Shown here: one piece after another, positions 6,822 to 7,466 of the stretch | How positions within the stretch are numbered: the stretch's first letter is position 1 | How the letters are laid out: every line of letters starts with the position of its first letter | Assembly: GCA_028711795.1 (NCBI GenBank) | Contig: JAQTRN010000043.1 | Coordinates: 1-7,466, forward strand | Length of the DNA stretch: 7,466 nt | From: Dehalococcoidales bacterium | Lineage (GTDB): Bacteria > Chloroflexota > Dehalococcoidia > Dehalococcoidales > JAQTRN01 | Direction of reading: 5' to 3' | Position numbers and translations under genes: made by a program | The notes under the pieces: model-generated | What the model saw: the letters and a program-made list of their open reading frames with translations, nothing else | The model's database searches: none | What the model was told of the DNA's origin: nothing

Positions 6822-6851
6822 GCCAGAGGAAGGATTGCGATTTCTTTCAAC

Positions 6852-6881
6852 TTGACCTTACTTAGAGTGGCCTGCTAGACT
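6852..6881 (+). promoter_or_regulatory. Weak candidate promoter for the plus-strand export-family gene
   Basis: TTGACC (6852-6857) is followed after 18 bases by TAGACT (6876-6881), a four-of-six match to the -10 consensus. It is oriented toward the gene at 6916, giving a very short leader. GATAAT at 6890-6895 is a better -10 hexamer but has no matching -35. Low confidence. Confidence 0.25.
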
Positions 6882-6888
6882 AGCTGGC
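6870..6888. repeat. 19-bp imperfect palindrome, candidate operator
   Basis: GCCTGCTAGACTAGCTGGC has eight of nine base pairs symmetric around the central A at 6879. It overlaps the candidate -10 of the plus-strand promoter and ends 27 bases before the ATG at 6916. Size and position would suit a dimeric repressor, but it could be chance. Confidence 0.35.
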
Positions 6889-6915
6889 TGATAATGTAAG
6901 TGTGCTTGGAGTACG

Positions 6916-7458
6916 ATGTCCCCTGAAGAATTGCTGAGTTTAGGCTTGCCCAGAGAGCTGGTAGTGCTGATTATTGCGGCCCTGCCCATATTCGAATTGC
7001 GGGGAGCGTTGCCGGTAGCCATAAACCTGTTCCACTTCCCCTGGTACTATGCTTTGCTCCTGGCTATCATTGGCAATCTGGTGCCGGTGCCTATCCTGCT
7101 ACTAGTTTGGGGCGGTCTCGTCAAACTCCTCAGTCGAATTAGTGTTTTCGAGCGGGCGTTCAACTGGCTTATCGAACGCACTAAACGGCAGGGCAAAGTC
7201 ATCGAAAAATACCGGGGGATTGGCCTGGCTTTGTTTGTCGCCGTGCCCCTTCCGATGACTGGTGCCTGGACCGGCGCACTGGCAGCTAATATCTTTGGCC
7301 TGAGATTTGGCTCTGCCTTCCTGTCCATCGCCCTGGGGGTATTCGTCGCCGGCGCCATCGTCACCAGCCTGTGCCTGCTGGGCTGGATAGGAGCAGTAAT
7401 CGTTGGTATTGGACTCAGTGGCCTGATCACTTTTGCTTTGTGGAAGCGACTGAGGTGA
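6916..7458 (+). CDS. Putative small multidrug export family membrane protein
   Basis: The 180-residue protein resembles the Sm_multidrug_ex family (PF06695/COG2426), small integral membrane proteins whose export role was predicted by annotation and is poorly tested. Likely membrane segments are at about 14-37, 43-70, 101-124, 131-154 and 156-176, with a basic loop (about 74-100, rich in R and K) between the second and third. Family-like motifs are PIFELRGALPVAI (24-36), GNLVPVPILLL (53-63) and PLPMTGAWTGALAA (111-124); the paired polar and proline-rich segments suggest re-entrant or pore-lining parts. No cleavable signal peptide is evident. The ATG is preceded by GGAG four bases upstream. It is transcribed away from the glycolysis operon with its own promoter region, so no functional link is implied. 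Family call is good; substrate is unknown. Confidence 0.82.
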   Translation: MSPEELLSLGLPRELVVLIIAALPIFELRGALPVAINLFHFPWYYALLLAIIGNLVPVPILLLVWGGLVKLLSRISVFERAFNWLIERTKRQGKVIEKYRGIGLALFVAVPLPMTGAWTGALAANIFGLRFGSAFLSIALGVFVAGAIVTSLCLLGWIGAVIVGIGLSGLITFALWKRLR

Positions 7459-7466
7459 GCCAGCGG

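Larger units (their letters stand above)
6592..6915. other. Divergent intergenic regulatory region between pgk-apgM and the export-family gene
   Basis: This 324-base gap separates the minus-strand operon from the plus-strand membrane-protein gene. From right to left it holds a GGAG ribosome-binding site for the plus-strand gene (GGAG then four bases to the ATG), an imperfect palindrome at 6870-6888, a minus-strand promoter at 6789-6821, a leader of about 190 bases and the hairpin/U-tract at 6619-6656. I see no tRNA, no recognised riboswitch or T-box consensus and no convincing gene here. One 18-codon minus-strand frame (6761-6705) could be a leader peptide. In the leader, GGAGCGT (near 6717) can pair with ACGCTTC (near 6673), suggesting further RNA structure. 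Confidence 0.7.

Noticed and set aside
7047..7430. 127-codon minus-strand open frame
   Set aside because: Antisense to the export-family membrane protein, no motif and biased Pro/Thr/Arg composition.

Overview
This window is a bacterial chromosomal segment dominated by one tightly packed minus-strand operon. In transcription order it reads pgk-apgM (a single fused reading frame), tpiA, miaA, dapF, dapL, then the start of hflX, which runs off the left edge. A divergent plus-strand gene for a small membrane protein of the putative small multidrug export family begins at 6916. The combination of archaeal-type phosphoglycerate mutase (ApgM), the LL-diaminopimelate aminotransferase shortcut (DapL) and HflX beside miaA/dapF/tpiA suggests Chloroflexota, perhaps Dehalococcoidia. 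That placement is inference from gene content and general resemblance; no search was run.

Layout: 1-331 holds the 5' part of hflX, whose frame is interrupted near 75-80 and which has no ordinary in-frame start. 360-1526 is dapL and 1569-2423 is dapF, two consecutive steps of DAP/lysine synthesis. 2458-3399 is miaA (tRNA A37 prenylation, TTG start). 3409-4179 is tpiA. 4189-6591 is an 800-residue frame carrying a complete phosphoglycerate kinase followed by a complete ApgM. Spacers within the operon are 9 to about 42 bases.

The 324-base gap 6592-6915 is the regulatory centre. It holds a good minus-strand promoter (TTGACA near 6816-6821), a roughly 190-base leader ending in a strong hairpin plus U-tract just before pgk (a likely attenuator), and a 14-bp palindrome overlapping that hairpin. 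A second imperfect palindrome lies in front of the divergent gene.

Together the operon links three lower-glycolysis/gluconeogenesis activities (triose-phosphate isomerase, PGK, PGAM) with DAP/lysine synthesis and tRNA maturation. The points most worth a second look are the PGK-ApgM fusion, which has a plausible internal start for a free ApgM, the leader attenuator, and the broken hflX frame. No mobile element, CRISPR array, rRNA or tRNA was recognised.
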